In this document: one piece after another, positions 17,927 to 28,286 of the stretch | How the letters are laid out: each line of letters opens with the position of its first letter | How positions within the stretch are numbered: the stretch's first letter is position 1 | Assembly (NCBI RefSeq): GCF_001298465.1 | Contig: NZ_CP012541.1 | Coordinates: forward strand, 868,001 to 932,000 | DNA: 64,000 bases | From: Campylobacter concisus | Lineage (GTDB): Bacteria > Campylobacterota > Campylobacteria > Campylobacterales > Campylobacteraceae | Reading direction: 5' to 3' | Made by a program: the position numbers and the translations under genes | The notes under the pieces: generated by a model | The model's database searches: none | Seen by the model: the letters and a program-made list of their open reading frames with translations, nothing else | Told to the model about the DNA's origin: nothing

Positions 17927-19033
17927 TTGCAAAAGAGAAATGATATCGTTTTTACCGAAGCAAACGGTACTGCGACCATAAAATTTGCAGGCGAGTTTAG
18001 CTACAAAGAGGCTAAAAATTTACAAAGCATTTTTAAAAAAATTCAAAAGTTTAACGGCAATGTTAAATTTGACTTTAGCGAGCTAAAGAGCATTGATTAC
18101 GCTGTTTTGATCCTTTTAAAAAACACGCTAAATGGCAAGAAATTTGAGATCGTCACAAATGACGCCAAGATAAAGGCGATGGGCGATCTTTTAAATGACG
18201 AGAAGATCGATTTTAACTACATGCCACCGCACAATAGCCTAAATTTTTTCTCACGCTTGGGAGAGAAAATTTGCGAGGGATTTGTAAATTTGCTTGAGTT
18301 TGGCTCGTTTTTGGGCGAGTTTTTGATAAAAAGCGTTAGGATTTTATTTAATCCTACAAATTTAAGGTTTAGAGAATTTAGCAACTACATGAAAGATGGC
18401 GGTGTAAATGCCGTTTTCATCGTATCACTCACCGCTTTTTTGATAGGCGTCGTGCTCGCATATCTTGGTAGTGCTATGCTTGCAAGTTTTGGGGCAAGTA
18501 TATTTATAGTCGAGATCATGGGGATGCTGACGCTTAGAGAAGTGGCTCCACTCATAGCTGCTATCGTCGTGGCAGGCAGGTCAGCCTCAAGTTTTACCGC
18601 GCAAATTGGCGCTATGAAGCTAACTGAAGAGATTGATGCGATGAAGACGATGGGCTTTGAGCCCTTTAACTTCTTGGTGCTGCCACGCATCATCGCCATG
18701 GTGCTTTGCGTGCCTGTCATCATCTTTATAGCAGACGGGATAAGCATTTTAGGGCAGATGATCATTTGCCAAACTATACTTGATATCAGTTTTAGCGACT
18801 ATCTAAATAGATTTCGTGAGATGGTCGAGCTTAGGCACTTTGCTGTTGGCATGATAAAAGCGCCGTTTTTTGGTGCTGTAATAGCGATCATTGGGTGCAT
18901 GAGGGGGTTTGGCGTTAGTCAAAATGCTCAGAGTCTTGGAGCAATGACTACTGTTAGCGTTGTAAATGCGATATTTTGGGTCATCGCGCTTGACGCGTTT
19001 TTCGCGATAATTTTTATGTGGCTAAAAATATGA
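17927..19033 (+). CDS. mlaE: MlaE-type ABC lipid transporter permease with fused STAS domain (IamB-like)
   Basis: A 368-residue permease of the MCE/Mla lipid transport system. Residues 1-95 resemble a STAS domain (FAGEFSYKEA, FDFSELKSIDYA), which in E. coli is the separate protein MlaB. The rest is the MlaE permease, with GGVNAVFIVSLTAFLIGVVL and the coupling region VAGRSASSFTAQIGAMKLTEE. It corresponds to IamB of C. jejuni. The start is TTG behind AAGGAAC. It overlaps the ATPase gene by four bases. Confidence 0.9.
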   Translation: MQKRNDIVFTEANGTATIKFAGEFSYKEAKNLQSIFKKIQKFNGNVKFDFSELKSIDYAVLILLKNTLNGKKFEIVTNDAKIKAMGDLLNDEKIDFNYMPPHNSLNFFSRLGEKICEGFVNLLEFGSFLGEFLIKSVRILFNPTNLRFREFSNYMKDGGVNAVFIVSLTAFLIGVVLAYLGSAMLASFGASIFIVEIMGMLTLREVAPLIAAIVVAGRSASSFTAQIGAMKLTEEIDAMKTMGFEPFNFLVLPRIIAMVLCVPVIIFIADGISILGQMIICQTILDISFSDYLNRFREMVELRHFAVGMIKAPFFGAVIAIIGCMRGFGVSQNAQSLGAMTTVSVVNAIFWVIALDAFFAIIFMWLKI

Positions 19034-19770
19034 ATGAGATAATAGTTGGAAAAAATATAACGACAAGTTATGGCGATAAGATAATGCACGATAATGTGAG
19101 CTGGAGCATTAAAGAGGCTGAGATTTACGGCTTTTTAGGCGGTAGTGGTGCTGGTAAAACGACGCTTATGAAGACGATGATATATCTAAAAAAGCCAAGC
19201 GAGGGCGATATATTTTTTGACGGTGTTAATATGTGGAAAAGTAGTCAAGAGGAGCAGCAAGAGATAAAGCTAAAAAGTGGGACGATGTTTCAGTTTGGAG
19301 CACTTTATAGCTCAATGACAATACTTGATAACGTGGGTGTTTTGCTTCATGAGTACTCTAAATTTAACAAACGTCAGATTGATGAGATAGCGATGTTTTG
19401 GATACAAAAAGTCGGACTCAAAAAAGAGGTCTCGATGCTTTATCCAAGCGAGCTAAGTGGTGGTATGAAAAAGCGTGCTGCGCTAGCAAGAGCTTTGGTT
19501 TTAAGTCCAAGGGTGCTATTTTTAGATGAGCCAAACAGCGGCCTTGATCCTGTTAGCTCGCGTCAGATGGACGCGCTCATAAAGGAGCTTCGTGATAGCA
19601 TCGGAGTAACCGTCGTTATGGTGACGCATGATGCCGATAGCATTTTTGATATTTTGGATAGATTTTTGATAATAGATAACAAAAAAATAGCCTTTGAGGG
19701 AGATATAAAAGAGCTTGAATATCTTAAAAACAACCCGCTTGAAGAGCTATTTAAAATGAGGAAAAAGTAG
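19030..19770 (+). CDS. mlaF: MlaF-type ABC transporter ATP-binding protein (IamA-like)
   Basis: The ATPase of the MCE lipid transporter, 246 residues. Walker A is GGSGAGKTTL, the signature is LSGGMKKRAALARAL, and Walker B is VLFLDEPNSGLDP. The D-loop and H-loop (VMVTHD) follow. It corresponds to IamA of C. jejuni, reported as an invasion-associated marker. The ATG at 19030, within the ATGA overlap with mlaE, is preferred to the GTG at 19018 because it matches the usual N-terminus. The MCE protein gene follows directly after its stop. Confidence 0.93.
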   Translation: MNEIIVGKNITTSYGDKIMHDNVSWSIKEAEIYGFLGGSGAGKTTLMKTMIYLKKPSEGDIFFDGVNMWKSSQEEQQEIKLKSGTMFQFGALYSSMTILDNVGVLLHEYSKFNKRQIDEIAMFWIQKVGLKKEVSMLYPSELSGGMKKRAALARALVLSPRVLFLDEPNSGLDPVSSRQMDALIKELRDSIGVTVVMVTHDADSIFDILDRFLIIDNKKIAFEGDIKELEYLKNNPLEELFKMRKK

Positions 19771-20703
19771 ATGGAAAATAGAAATTCTTATACCATTGTT
19801 GGCATGTTTTTCATAGCCTGCCTTACAGCTTTTGCGATATTTATCTGGTGGATGACTAGTAAAAATAACACAAAGGTTGATTTTAAGGAGTATTACATCC
19901 ACACGAGCGAGCTGCCAAGTGGGCTAAAGGTTGATTCTACGGTTAAATTTATCGGCGTGCCAGCAGGAAGCGTTAGTGATATAAATTTTGTCGATGACAA
20001 AAACGCTCTTATAAACATCACGATGAAGATAAGAGAAGATCTGCCTATAAAGGCTGATAGCATAGCAAGTATCGAAGTTCAGGCAATTAGTGGTGTGGCT
20101 AGTATAAATATAAGCCGAGGCACGAAGGATTTTAAACCAGGTGATAAGCCTATTTTAAAGCTTGAAGAGAGCCTTCTTTCAAAGCTTGGAAACAACGCTG
20201 AAAACATCACTTTAAAGATAAATCAAACCCTTGATAAAGTTGATGGCTTTTTCTCGGCTGAAAATATCGCTCACATCGAGTCAATCCTAAGAAATATCGA
20301 TAAATTTACACAGGTTTTAACCGATGAAAATGGTCTAAGCGAGGTTGATAGCATCGTTAAAAATGTAAAAAATTTCACCGATAGCTTAAACAAAACCGAC
20401 ACAAAAGAGCTTGCTAAAAATTTAAACAAGCTAATTGCTAGTGCAAATTCAGTTTTTGTTTCAGCAAATTCAGCCGTCAGTGGCTATAGCTCTCTTCAAG
20501 ATATCGTCACTCAAAAGGTAAAAAACGGCGAGTATGACCTTAGAAATACGCTCTCACCACTACTTAGAGAGGCTAGCGAGTTTTTAAATGGATTTGACAA
20601 GACGCTTCGTGAGTTTAGGGGTGCGCTCCAAAGACTTGAAGATAATCCTTACGAGTTTTTCTTCACAAATCCAGTGCCAAATGACAAAGGAGATAAAAAA
20701 TGA
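19771..20703 (+). CDS. mlaD: MCE-domain substrate-binding protein (MlaD-like)
   Basis: A 310-residue membrane-anchored periplasmic protein. A hydrophobic N-terminal anchor (about residues 8-29) is followed by one MCE domain at about residues 40-120, with LPSGLKVDSTVKFIGVPAGS. The rest is helical, rich in Asn and Lys, with repeats such as 'LAKNLNKLIASANS', likely forming the rods of an MCE hexamer. It binds phospholipid for passage between the membranes. It starts right after the mlaF stop and overlaps the lipoprotein gene by four bases. Confidence 0.9.
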   Translation: MENRNSYTIVGMFFIACLTAFAIFIWWMTSKNNTKVDFKEYYIHTSELPSGLKVDSTVKFIGVPAGSVSDINFVDDKNALINITMKIREDLPIKADSIASIEVQAISGVASINISRGTKDFKPGDKPILKLEESLLSKLGNNAENITLKINQTLDKVDGFFSAENIAHIESILRNIDKFTQVLTDENGLSEVDSIVKNVKNFTDSLNKTDTKELAKNLNKLIASANSVFVSANSAVSGYSSLQDIVTQKVKNGEYDLRNTLSPLLREASEFLNGFDKTLREFRGALQRLEDNPYEFFFTNPVPNDKGDKK

Positions 20704-21260
20704 GAAATTTAATCTTTTTAGCAGCTGCGTTTTTATTTTTTGGCTGCTCGCTAAAGACCGACGTGCCAGTGGCAACTATGTATGAAATTCACTACTCAAA
20801 CAAAGAGTGCTCGGCTGAAAATAAGCAAAAAGAGCTTAAAAATGTCTTCATAGAAAACGTAAGCGCCCTTGATATGGTTGATACCAGAAAGATCCTAATC
20901 GTCGCTGAAAACAACAAGATAAGATACCTAAGTGACGCTAAATTTGTATCAGAGCCAAGCGAGATGATCTATAAATCGCTCGTAAAAGGGCTTTACTCAA
21001 ACTGCGCTGCAAAGCCTATATTTTCACCAAATGCAAAGGATCTTAGGCTAAAAGTTAGTATCATCTCACTTCAAATAAGAGGCGACAAAGCCGAAGTTTC
21101 GCTAGCTTACGAGCTATTTAACGCAAACGCCTCGCTAAAATCAGGCATGATTACAAAAGAAATTTTTTGTCCAGATCCAAGCTCAAGTACTATTTTTGAT
21201 ACGATAAATAAGGCTACAAATTTAGCAATAGATACGCTAATCTCTGAAATAATCTCTTAA
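20700..21260 (+). CDS. ABC-type transport auxiliary lipoprotein (PqiC-like)
   Basis: A 186-residue lipoprotein: the signal peptide ends in the lipobox FFGCS (Cys16). The body fits the ABC-transporter auxiliary component family (PqiC/YmbA type) found with MCE systems, with VFIENVSALDMVDTRKILIV near the front and a VSLAYELF strand. It probably sits in the outer membrane and completes the transporter, in place of the soluble MlaC and outer-membrane MlaA of E. coli. C. jejuni has a lipoprotein in this position. A hairpin follows the stop. Confidence 0.8.
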   Translation: MRNLIFLAAAFLFFGCSLKTDVPVATMYEIHYSNKECSAENKQKELKNVFIENVSALDMVDTRKILIVAENNKIRYLSDAKFVSEPSEMIYKSLVKGLYSNCAAKPIFSPNAKDLRLKVSIISLQIRGDKAEVSLAYELFNANASLKSGMITKEIFCPDPSSSTIFDTINKATNLAIDTLISEIIS

Positions 21261-21267
21261 ATTTTCT

Positions 21268-21295
21268 TGGCTGTAAATTTTTAAATTTATAGCCA
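21268..21295 (+). terminator. Hairpin after the mla operon
   Basis: TGGCTGTAAATTT and AAATTTATAGCCA form a stem of about 12 base pairs with one G-U pair, starting eight bases after the last stop. The T tract after it is poor (GAATAGCTTATTTT), so it is a weak terminator or an mRNA end-protecting structure. Confidence 0.5.
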
Positions 21296-21322
21296 GAATA
21301 GCTTATTTTAAAGACCTTTTGT

Positions 21323-21328
21323 TATAAT
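21323..21328 (+). promoter_or_regulatory. Probable -10 box of the trkA-like/aroB operon
   Basis: TATAAT lies 25 bases before the ATG at 21354, inside CTTTTGTTATAATGTGAGC. This is a near-perfect sigma-70 -10 element and would drive a co-oriented run of about 8 kb. Confidence 0.6.
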
Positions 21329-21353
21329 GTGAGCTTTAAAATACGGAGAATTG

Positions 21354-22772
21354 ATGAAGAAAATTTTAATAATCGCAGATGGAACTTTCGCAAGAAATTT
21401 TTTAAACAGACTGCTTGAAACAAAATCAAATTTACATCACTATATCGTTGTTTCAAGTGAGGATTACAGCCAAAAATCAAATTATGAAAATTTTACATTT
21501 CACCAGTTTGATCCAACTAGCCTCTCAAAGCTAAAAAGCGTGAGCGATGGCTATTTTAGTCAGTTTTGTATAGTTTGCGATGATAAAAATGAGGCGGTTG
21601 CTGTTTATGAAAATTTAAGACAGATCAGCACAAAGACCGAGACTGTTTTTATGAGCTCGTGGGAGCTTGATGAAAAATGCAAAGAAATATTTGCAAGCGA
21701 TAAACACTTAAGCGTGGTTGATATCAGAGATATTGCAGCATCAAGGCTTATGGACTATTTACCAGATCTGCCGGTTTTAGCCGATAATATCGGGCTTAGT
21801 GAGGGTGAGATCATGGAAGTTAAGGTGCCAATAGGTAGCTCTTATATGTATCGTCACATTAGCTCAGTAGCTCAAAAAAAATGGCGAATAGCTCTCATAT
21901 ATCGAGGCAGCGAGATCATCTTGCCAAAGCCAAATGTAATGATACAGCCAAGCGATATATTACTAATCGTGGGTGATCCAAATGTGCTTCAAAATGTTTA
22001 CCGCTCGATCAAGCGTGAAAGTGGACAGTTTCCAAGTCCATTTGGTAGCAATATCTATGTGCTGATCGACATGATCTCAATGGATAAAGAACGTGTTAGC
22101 AAGCTCATAAAGGATAGCTTGTATTTGCATTCAAAGCTAAATAATAAACGCCTTTTTTTTAGAGTGATAAATCCAACTTTAGGTGAAAATTTAGATACTT
22201 TAAAAGCAATAAAAGAGAAAAATATCATTGTTTTGATGGATTATTTTAATAGTGATAACAAATCTATAAAATATGATGTTTTAAAGCACGACATCGGCCT
22301 AATCTTAAGCGATGATAAATACTTTTTTAAATTTAAAAAGCTATTTTATGAGCTAAAACTTCCAGTGCTAAAAACGGGTAAAATTTTGCTCTCAAATATA
22401 AAAGAGGGCGTTATACTAGGCGATCAAAGTCAAGAAGTGGAGAATCAATCAGCCGTGATAACAGACTGCTGTGCACAGCTTGATTTGGAGATGAAATTTT
22501 ACTATTTTGATAATAAGCATAGCGATGATGAGGCGTTAAGAGAGCATTTTGAGAGCATTAGCGCGCTATTTTCTAAGCGTATAAAGATAGAAAATCACAA
22601 TCTTAAAAATCCACTTGTAAAACTAAAAAATACAAAAGATCTGCTTCATTTTGTGATGTTTACTAAAAGCGTGGCAAATGGTGGGGCATTTGCCTTTTTA
22701 TCAACAAATTTAAATAGACTTTATAAGAAGCTAAGCCAAAATGCACAGCTTTTTGTGCCAGTAAGTGAGTAA
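21354..22772 (+). CDS. TrkA-family protein (COG3400-like), putative ion-channel regulator
   Basis: A 472-residue soluble protein without membrane segments. The N-terminus [20 protein letters not shown] looks like a Rossmann-type nucleotide-binding start as in TrkA-N domains. Residues about 155-225 ([18 protein letters not shown] to [13 protein letters not shown]) fit a TrkA-C (RCK-C) domain. The C-terminal half is of an unassigned kind. TrkA-type proteins gate K+ or other channels in response to nucleotides; the partner here is unknown. A close candidate is the MscS-type channel two genes on, but this is only context. GGAG sits five bases before the chosen ATG. A TTG start one codon upstream is less likely. 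Confidence 0.7.
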   Translation: MKKILIIADGTFARNFLNRLLETKSNLHHYIVVSSEDYSQKSNYENFTFHQFDPTSLSKLKSVSDGYFSQFCIVCDDKNEAVAVYENLRQISTKTETVFMSSWELDEKCKEIFASDKHLSVVDIRDIAASRLMDYLPDLPVLADNIGLSEGEIMEVKVPIGSSYMYRHISSVAQKKWRIALIYRGSEIILPKPNVMIQPSDILLIVGDPNVLQNVYRSIKRESGQFPSPFGSNIYVLIDMISMDKERVSKLIKDSLYLHSKLNNKRLFFRVINPTLGENLDTLKAIKEKNIIVLMDYFNSDNKSIKYDVLKHDIGLILSDDKYFFKFKKLFYELKLPVLKTGKILLSNIKEGVILGDQSQEVENQSAVITDCCAQLDLEMKFYYFDNKHSDDEALREHFESISALFSKRIKIENHNLKNPLVKLKNTKDLLHFVMFTKSVANGGAFAFLSTNLNRLYKKLSQNAQLFVPVSE

Positions 22773-22774
22773 AA

Positions 22775-23812
22775 ATGCAGATAAATTTAAATCTTAAAGA
22801 AAAAGCATCAAGCTATAAAATTTATATAAATGAGCTTGAGAGACTAGAGCTAAAAGGTAAAGTTGGCATCGTTACAAACGCTAAAGTAGCGGGGCTTCAT
22901 CTTGAAAAGCTACTTAGTGTTTTGAAGTGTGATGAGAAATTTATCATAAGTGTGCCTGACGGCGAAGAGTATAAAAACCTTGAAACGGTAGAGCAAATTT
23001 TAGAGCATCTTTTTGTGAGTAAATTTGATCGCTCATCTACGCTAATCGCCTTTGGTGGTGGCGTCATAAGCGATATGACTGGCTTTGCGGCGAGCATCTA
23101 TGAAAGAGGAATAAGCTTCATAAATATTCCAACTACGCTTCTAGCGCAAGTTGATGCAAGTGTGGGCGGAAAAACGGGTGTGAATAATAAATTTGGTAAA
23201 AATTTAATAGGCTCTTTTTATCAGCCAAAGGCAGTTTTTTGCGAGATAAATTTCTTAAAGACATTGCCAAAGAGAGAATTTGCAGCTGGCGTGGCTGAGG
23301 CTTTAAAAATGGCGATAACTTTTGATAAAGAGATGTTTGATTGGTTAAAGAGTGTAAATTTAGATGATGAAAATTTAGCCAAGCTAGTCGAAAAGTCGGT
23401 AATTTTAAAAGCAAAAGTGGTTGAACAAGATGAGAAAGAAAAAGGGCTAAGAGCCATCCTAAACTACGGACATACCTTTGCTCACGTTATAGAAAATGAG
23501 ACAAATTATAAAGAATTTTTACACGGCGAAGCAGTGGCGATAGGTATGAATATGGCAAATCGCCTAAGCGTAAAACTAGGTCTCATGAGCGAGGTAGATG
23601 CCGAAGAGATCAGGCAGGTTTTGGTAAAATTTGGCCTTCCAGTAAACTACAAAATAGAAAATGAATATGCATTTTACGAGGCATTTTTTATGGATAAAAA
23701 GACAAAAGATGATAAGATAAATTTCATCATTGCAGATAAAATCGGCAGTGCGATCATCAAAAATGACGTCAAAAAAGAAGACGTTTTAAAAATTTTAAGA
23801 GAATTTAAATGA
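22775..23812 (+). CDS. aroB: 3-dehydroquinate synthase
   Basis: AroB turns DAHP into 3-dehydroquinate, the second step of the shikimate pathway. The 345 residues show [15 protein letters not shown], the glycine-rich [14 protein letters not shown] for NAD binding, [19 protein letters not shown] and the metal ligands in [11 protein letters not shown] and [10 protein letters not shown]. It starts two bases after the trkA-like stop and overlaps the MscS gene by four bases. This aroB next to a mechanosensitive channel gene also occurs in C. jejuni. Confidence 0.97.
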   Translation: MQINLNLKEKASSYKIYINELERLELKGKVGIVTNAKVAGLHLEKLLSVLKCDEKFIISVPDGEEYKNLETVEQILEHLFVSKFDRSSTLIAFGGGVISDMTGFAASIYERGISFINIPTTLLAQVDASVGGKTGVNNKFGKNLIGSFYQPKAVFCEINFLKTLPKREFAAGVAEALKMAITFDKEMFDWLKSVNLDDENLAKLVEKSVILKAKVVEQDEKEKGLRAILNYGHTFAHVIENETNYKEFLHGEAVAIGMNMANRLSVKLGLMSEVDAEEIRQVLVKFGLPVNYKIENEYAFYEAFFMDKKTKDDKINFIIADKIGSAIIKNDVKKEDVLKILREFK

Positions 23813-25398
23813 AAAAGATCCTAGTTTTAATACTTTTTTGCTTTGCCCTTTACGCTGAGGAGAACGTTACGCTTGAGCAAAATATCTCACAAAATTTACA
23901 AAATAATGAGCTTATAAAAGATATTTCAAATCTAGATAACTCCCTAAAAAACAATATCTGGATCACAAGATATGCTAACTATAACACTTATCAAAGGCTT
24001 ATTGATGAGCTTGAAAAAAATGAAAATGAACTAAAAAAGCTAGATAAAAGCTCAAGAAGAGGCAGTGATATCATAAAGAGAATCCAAACTCTAAAAGAGC
24101 AGATAAATTTACTAAAAGAGTATGAAAAAACGCCATTTTCAAATATGCTAGCAGCTCCTGAAATGGATACTCCACCAAGGATAACAAGTCCTGTTGCACT
24201 TATATCTGGCTTTTCGTATATCAAAAAGATAAAGAGCGATAAGATCGAGTATCAAAGGCATATAAAAGAGCTTGATACGCTTTTAGAAAAGCTTGAAACA
24301 AAAGAAAATTTACTAAATAGACTAAATTTGATCGAAGAAAATGAGCAAAATAGAGAAAGCCTAAACTTGGTAAAACAAGAAATAGGCGACTTTAAAGCGG
24401 CAAAACAGATCGCTGATACAACTTATAATGTCTATGAAAAAAGAGCTGATGAGGCTATAAATTTAACCACCTCTGATATAAAAGCTCAGTTTTTAAGTAT
24501 GGGCTATACGGCTATCATCATTCTTTTAACGATCGGACTAACATTTATCGCTAAATTTATCGTTAAAAGAACGATTACCGATAATGAGAGATTTTACACG
24601 GTCAATAAATTTTTAAACGTTTTAAATATCACCATTATCATCATAATCTTACTTTTTTCGTATATCGAAAACGTCACATATCTAGTAACCGTGCTAGGTT
24701 TTGCCTCAGCTGGTATCGCCATTGCGATGAAAGATATGTTTATGAGTATGCTTGGCTGGATGGTGATCATGTTTGGTGGCTCTATACATGTTGGTGACAG
24801 GATCAGGGTGCTTCATGATGGTAGTGAATTTGTAGGCGATGTGATCGATATTTCTTTGCTTAGGCTGACTGTTTTTGAGGATGTTAGTTACTCGACTTAT
24901 AAGACAAACCGCCGTGCAGGTAGAATTATCTTTGTGCCAAATAACTATATCTTTACCGACCTCATCGCAAACTATGCTCATTATGGTATGAAGACCGTTT
25001 GGGATGGTATAGATATCGTTATAAGCTTTGATAGTAATCATAAAAAGGCTGTGTATTTAGCAAGAAATGTCGTTAAGAAATACTCAAAAGGCTACACTGA
25101 TATCGCGAAACGCCAGATGAATAAACTAAGAAGCCAGTACAGCATCAAAAATCCAAATGTCGAGCCAAGAATTTATACGTTTTTTGAGCCTTATGGCATA
25201 AATATCTCATGCTGGTTTATGTCAAATTCCTATGCCACGTTGGCACTTAGAAGCACGATAAGTGCTGAGATCATCGAGGTTTTTTTGGCTCAAGATGATA
25301 TAAAGATCGCTTATCCAACGCAAACCATGTTTGTAGGTAAAAAAGAAAATCCAAGCGATCATACCGCACACGGTGAGCAAGAGAGCGAAAATATTTGA
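23809..25398 (+). CDS. MscS-family mechanosensitive ion channel
   Basis: A 529-residue channel with a cleavable signal peptide ([17 protein letters not shown]). Then comes a long periplasmic helical region (about residues 20-215, heptad-rich), several membrane segments at about 230-320, and the pore helix [36 protein letters not shown] opens the cytoplasmic beta domain. This is the large MscS type, which releases solutes on osmotic downshift. It overlaps aroB by ATGA and touches mtaB by one base. Confidence 0.88.
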   Translation: MKKILVLILFCFALYAEENVTLEQNISQNLQNNELIKDISNLDNSLKNNIWITRYANYNTYQRLIDELEKNENELKKLDKSSRRGSDIIKRIQTLKEQINLLKEYEKTPFSNMLAAPEMDTPPRITSPVALISGFSYIKKIKSDKIEYQRHIKELDTLLEKLETKENLLNRLNLIEENEQNRESLNLVKQEIGDFKAAKQIADTTYNVYEKRADEAINLTTSDIKAQFLSMGYTAIIILLTIGLTFIAKFIVKRTITDNERFYTVNKFLNVLNITIIIIILLFSYIENVTYLVTVLGFASAGIAIAMKDMFMSMLGWMVIMFGGSIHVGDRIRVLHDGSEFVGDVIDISLLRLTVFEDVSYSTYKTNRRAGRIIFVPNNYIFTDLIANYAHYGMKTVWDGIDIVISFDSNHKKAVYLARNVVKKYSKGYTDIAKRQMNKLRSQYSIKNPNVEPRIYTFFEPYGINISCWFMSNSYATLALRSTISAEIIEVFLAQDDIKIAYPTQTMFVGKKENPSDHTAHGEQESENI

Positions 25399-26636
25399 TG
25401 CAAAAGATATTTTTTAAAACATTTGGGTGTCGTACAAATATCTATGATACCGAGCTTTTAAAAAGCTACATCAAAGACTACGAGATCACAAATGATGAAG
25501 ATGCTGCTGATATTGTCGTGATAAACTCTTGCACAGTCACAAATTCTGCCGATAGCGGCGTCAGAAACTACATAAACGGTGTAAAAAGGCGCGGGGCAAA
25601 GGTGGTGCTGACTGGATGTGGCGCGGTTAGTAAGGGCAAAGAGCTATTTAATAGCGGTATATTTGGCGTACTTGGAGCTAGTAAAAAGAGCGATCTAAAT
25701 GAACTTTTAAAGCAAGAAAAGCCATTTTTTGAGCTTGGGAATTTAAACTCAGTCGATAAAAATATAGTTACAAATTACGAAAATCACACAAAGGCTTTTA
25801 TAAAGATTCAAGAAGGCTGCAACTTTAGTTGCAGTTACTGCATCATCCCTTCGGTCCGCGGTAAGGCTAGAAGCATGGATGAGGCTATGATATTAAAAGA
25901 GGCAAGAATTTTAGCTCAAAACGGCTATAATGAGCTCGTACTAACCGGCACAAATATAGGCAGTTATGGCAAAGATACAAATAGCTCTCTTGGTAAGCTT
26001 TTGGCAAACTTAGGTAAAATTTCTGGCATAAGGCGCATTAGACTTGGAAGTATTGAGCCAAGCCAGATAGATGAGAGCTTTAGAGAAATTTTAAAAGAAG
26101 AGTGGCTGGAGCGTCATTTGCACATCGCACTTCAGCACACGAGTCAGGCGATGCTAAAGATCATGCGAAGACGCAATGACGCATTTAGTGATTTGGAACT
26201 TTTTAATGAGCTTAGCTCACTTGGCTTTGCCCTTGGCACGGACTACATCGTGGGTCATCCTGGTGAGAGTGATGAAATTTGGGTAGAGGCTGTGGAAAAT
26301 TTTAAGAAATTTCCTATCACACATCTGCACGCTTTTGTATATTCACCAAGGCGTGATACGCACTCAGCTACGCTAAAAAGCGATGTTAGCGGCGATGTGG
26401 CAAAAAATAGGCTAAAAATTTTACAAGGCATTACTTTGCAAAATAATGAAAATTTTAGAAAAAAACATAACGGAGCTTTGAAAATTTTAGTCGAGCAAAA
26501 AAATGGTGAATTTTACGAAGGTTTTGATCAGTTTTACAACAAAGCTAAAATTTTAAGCCAAAAAGATATAACAAAAGAGTGGGTGGAGGTAAGCGAATAT
26601 GAAGTTAAGCCAGATGCCAATTATGCAAAAATTTAA
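25398..26636 (+). CDS. mtaB: tRNA t6A37 methylthiotransferase
   Basis: A radical-SAM methylthiotransferase, most likely MtaB, which turns t6A37 of tRNA into ms2t6A37. The N-terminal domain carries the three cysteines of the second iron-sulfur cluster (FGCRTN, NSCTVTN, TGCGA); EGCNFSCSYCIIPSVRG is the radical-SAM CxxxCxxC motif. LTGTNIGSYG and LHIALQHTS are also family features. MiaB is the main alternative; KTFGCRTNIYD at the start fits MtaB better. The ATG at 25398 is one codon after the TTG of the longest frame, and overlaps the mscS stop by one base. Confidence 0.88.
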   Translation: MQKIFFKTFGCRTNIYDTELLKSYIKDYEITNDEDAADIVVINSCTVTNSADSGVRNYINGVKRRGAKVVLTGCGAVSKGKELFNSGIFGVLGASKKSDLNELLKQEKPFFELGNLNSVDKNIVTNYENHTKAFIKIQEGCNFSCSYCIIPSVRGKARSMDEAMILKEARILAQNGYNELVLTGTNIGSYGKDTNSSLGKLLANLGKISGIRRIRLGSIEPSQIDESFREILKEEWLERHLHIALQHTSQAMLKIMRRRNDAFSDLELFNELSSLGFALGTDYIVGHPGESDEIWVEAVENFKKFPITHLHAFVYSPRRDTHSATLKSDVSGDVAKNRLKILQGITLQNNENFRKKHNGALKILVEQKNGEFYEGFDQFYNKAKILSQKDITKEWVEVSEYEVKPDANYAKI

Positions 26637-28275
26637 ATTTAATAAAAAAAATATCCTAATAATCGCAGCTATCGCATTAATCAGCGTGCTGTTATTTGCC
26701 GTTAGCAAAGAGCCACGAAATATCACATATTCGCAATATATGCAGCTAATGGATGGAAATTTTATAGACCGCGCTGTAATCAATGATGATGAAGTCGTGC
26801 TTTATGCACAAAACAATCGTTTTTCAATCATAAAAGAGGGCATCGATCTAAAAGAGCTTATTAAAAAAGTGCCTGTTGAAAAGACTAAGCAATACATCAC
26901 CCCTGGCATGATCTGGGGTTTTATCATCTTTGTCTGCTTTGTGCTTTGGTATGCTTATATCTTTAGAAGTATCAGGAAAAAAGAGGAGAGCTTGCTTAGC
27001 AAAAAAGAGGGTGCATTTGAGATAGAAAGCGTGCTAAATCAAAACACTATGCCAGTCATCTCAAATGTGAGATTTAGCGATGTGGCAGGTATTAGTGAGG
27101 TTAAAAGCGAGCTTAGCGAGATAGTTGATTTTCTAAAAAATCCACAAAAATATAGAAATTTTGGTATCAAAATGCCAAAAGGCGTGCTAATGATAGGCCC
27201 TCCAGGCGTTGGTAAGACGCTTGTGGCAAAGGCGGTTGCTGGCGAGGCAAATGTACCATTTTTCTATCAAAATGGTGCTAGTTTTGTGCAAATTTATGTT
27301 GGCATGGGTGCAAAAAGAGTAAGAGAGCTTTTTAGCAAAGCTAAGTCTTATGCTCCGTCTATTATCTTTATCGATGAGATAGATGCTGTTGGAAAGAGCA
27401 GGGGTGGTACTAGAAACGACGAGCGAGAAGCCACTCTAAATCAGCTACTAACCGAGATGGATGGCTTTGAGGACAACTCTGGCGTCATCGTAATAGCTGC
27501 TACAAATAGGATCGAAATGATCGACGAGGCACTACTTAGATCGGGTCGTTTTGATAGGAGAATTTTTCTTTCGATGCCTGATTTTAACGACAGAGTGGCT
27601 ATTTTAAATACCTATTTAAAAGATAAAAAATGCGATGTTTCAGCCGAAGATATCGCTAGGATGAGCGTTGGCTTTTCAGGTGCGGCACTTAGCACACTTG
27701 TAAATGAAGCTGCGATAAATGCTCTAAGAAATAATGAGAGCGTACTAAAAATAAGAGACTTTGAGGCTGTTTTAAATAAGGTCTTGCTTGGTAAGAAAAA
27801 AGTACTAAGCTACAGCGAAAGTGAGAAAAAAATCCAAGCTGTCTATCAAGGTGCAAAGGCACTTAGTGCTTACTGGTTTGATGTGAAATTTGAAAAGATT
27901 TCACTTATAGAAGATCGCTTCATGGCAACAGAGCAAGAGATCGAGTCAAAATCACAGATGATCTCTCGTATAAAGGTGTTAATCGCTGGCATGTGTAAGC
28001 TTGAAATAGACGAAAATGATATTTTTTCAAACTCGAGCAATGATCTAAATTTAGCCAAAGAGATCGCATCAAAGATGGTTTATGAGTACGGCATGGGTAG
28101 CTCTTTTGTGCCAAATCCAAACGATGTAGAAGAAATTTTAAAACAAGCAAAAGAAGAGATTATGTCATTTTTAAAGGGGACAAACGAGCAGATCGCAAAG
28201 ATCAGCTCATATCTGCTGGCCTACGAGAGCGTGGATAAAGAGACGCTAGCAAAAATTTTAAACGAAAACTATTAA
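26599..28275 (+). CDS. FtsH-like AAA+ membrane ATPase lacking the zinc-protease motif
   Basis: A 558-residue FtsH paralogue. It has an N-terminal membrane segment, a short periplasmic part, a second segment at about residues 100-120, and a full AAA+ module: Walker A GPPGVGKT at residues 200-207, Walker [17 protein letters not shown], and the second region of homology [13 protein letters not shown]. In FtsH the next domain starts with HEAGH; here the matching place reads YQGAK (residues 416-420), so both zinc histidines and the catalytic glutamate are missing. The SNDL aspartate (third ligand, Asp482) and MVYEYGMG are kept. It probably unfolds or extracts proteins without cutting them. The start overlaps mtaB by 38 bases; an ATG at 26623 is an alternative. 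Confidence 0.85.
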   Translation: MKLSQMPIMQKFKFNKKNILIIAAIALISVLLFAVSKEPRNITYSQYMQLMDGNFIDRAVINDDEVVLYAQNNRFSIIKEGIDLKELIKKVPVEKTKQYITPGMIWGFIIFVCFVLWYAYIFRSIRKKEESLLSKKEGAFEIESVLNQNTMPVISNVRFSDVAGISEVKSELSEIVDFLKNPQKYRNFGIKMPKGVLMIGPPGVGKTLVAKAVAGEANVPFFYQNGASFVQIYVGMGAKRVRELFSKAKSYAPSIIFIDEIDAVGKSRGGTRNDEREATLNQLLTEMDGFEDNSGVIVIAATNRIEMIDEALLRSGRFDRRIFLSMPDFNDRVAILNTYLKDKKCDVSAEDIARMSVGFSGAALSTLVNEAAINALRNNESVLKIRDFEAVLNKVLLGKKKVLSYSESEKKIQAVYQGAKALSAYWFDVKFEKISLIEDRFMATEQEIESKSQMISRIKVLIAGMCKLEIDENDIFSNSSNDLNLAKEIASKMVYEYGMGSSFVPNPNDVEEILKQAKEEIMSFLKGTNEQIAKISSYLLAYESVDKETLAKILNENY

Positions 28276-28286
28276 AGGAGAAAAAA

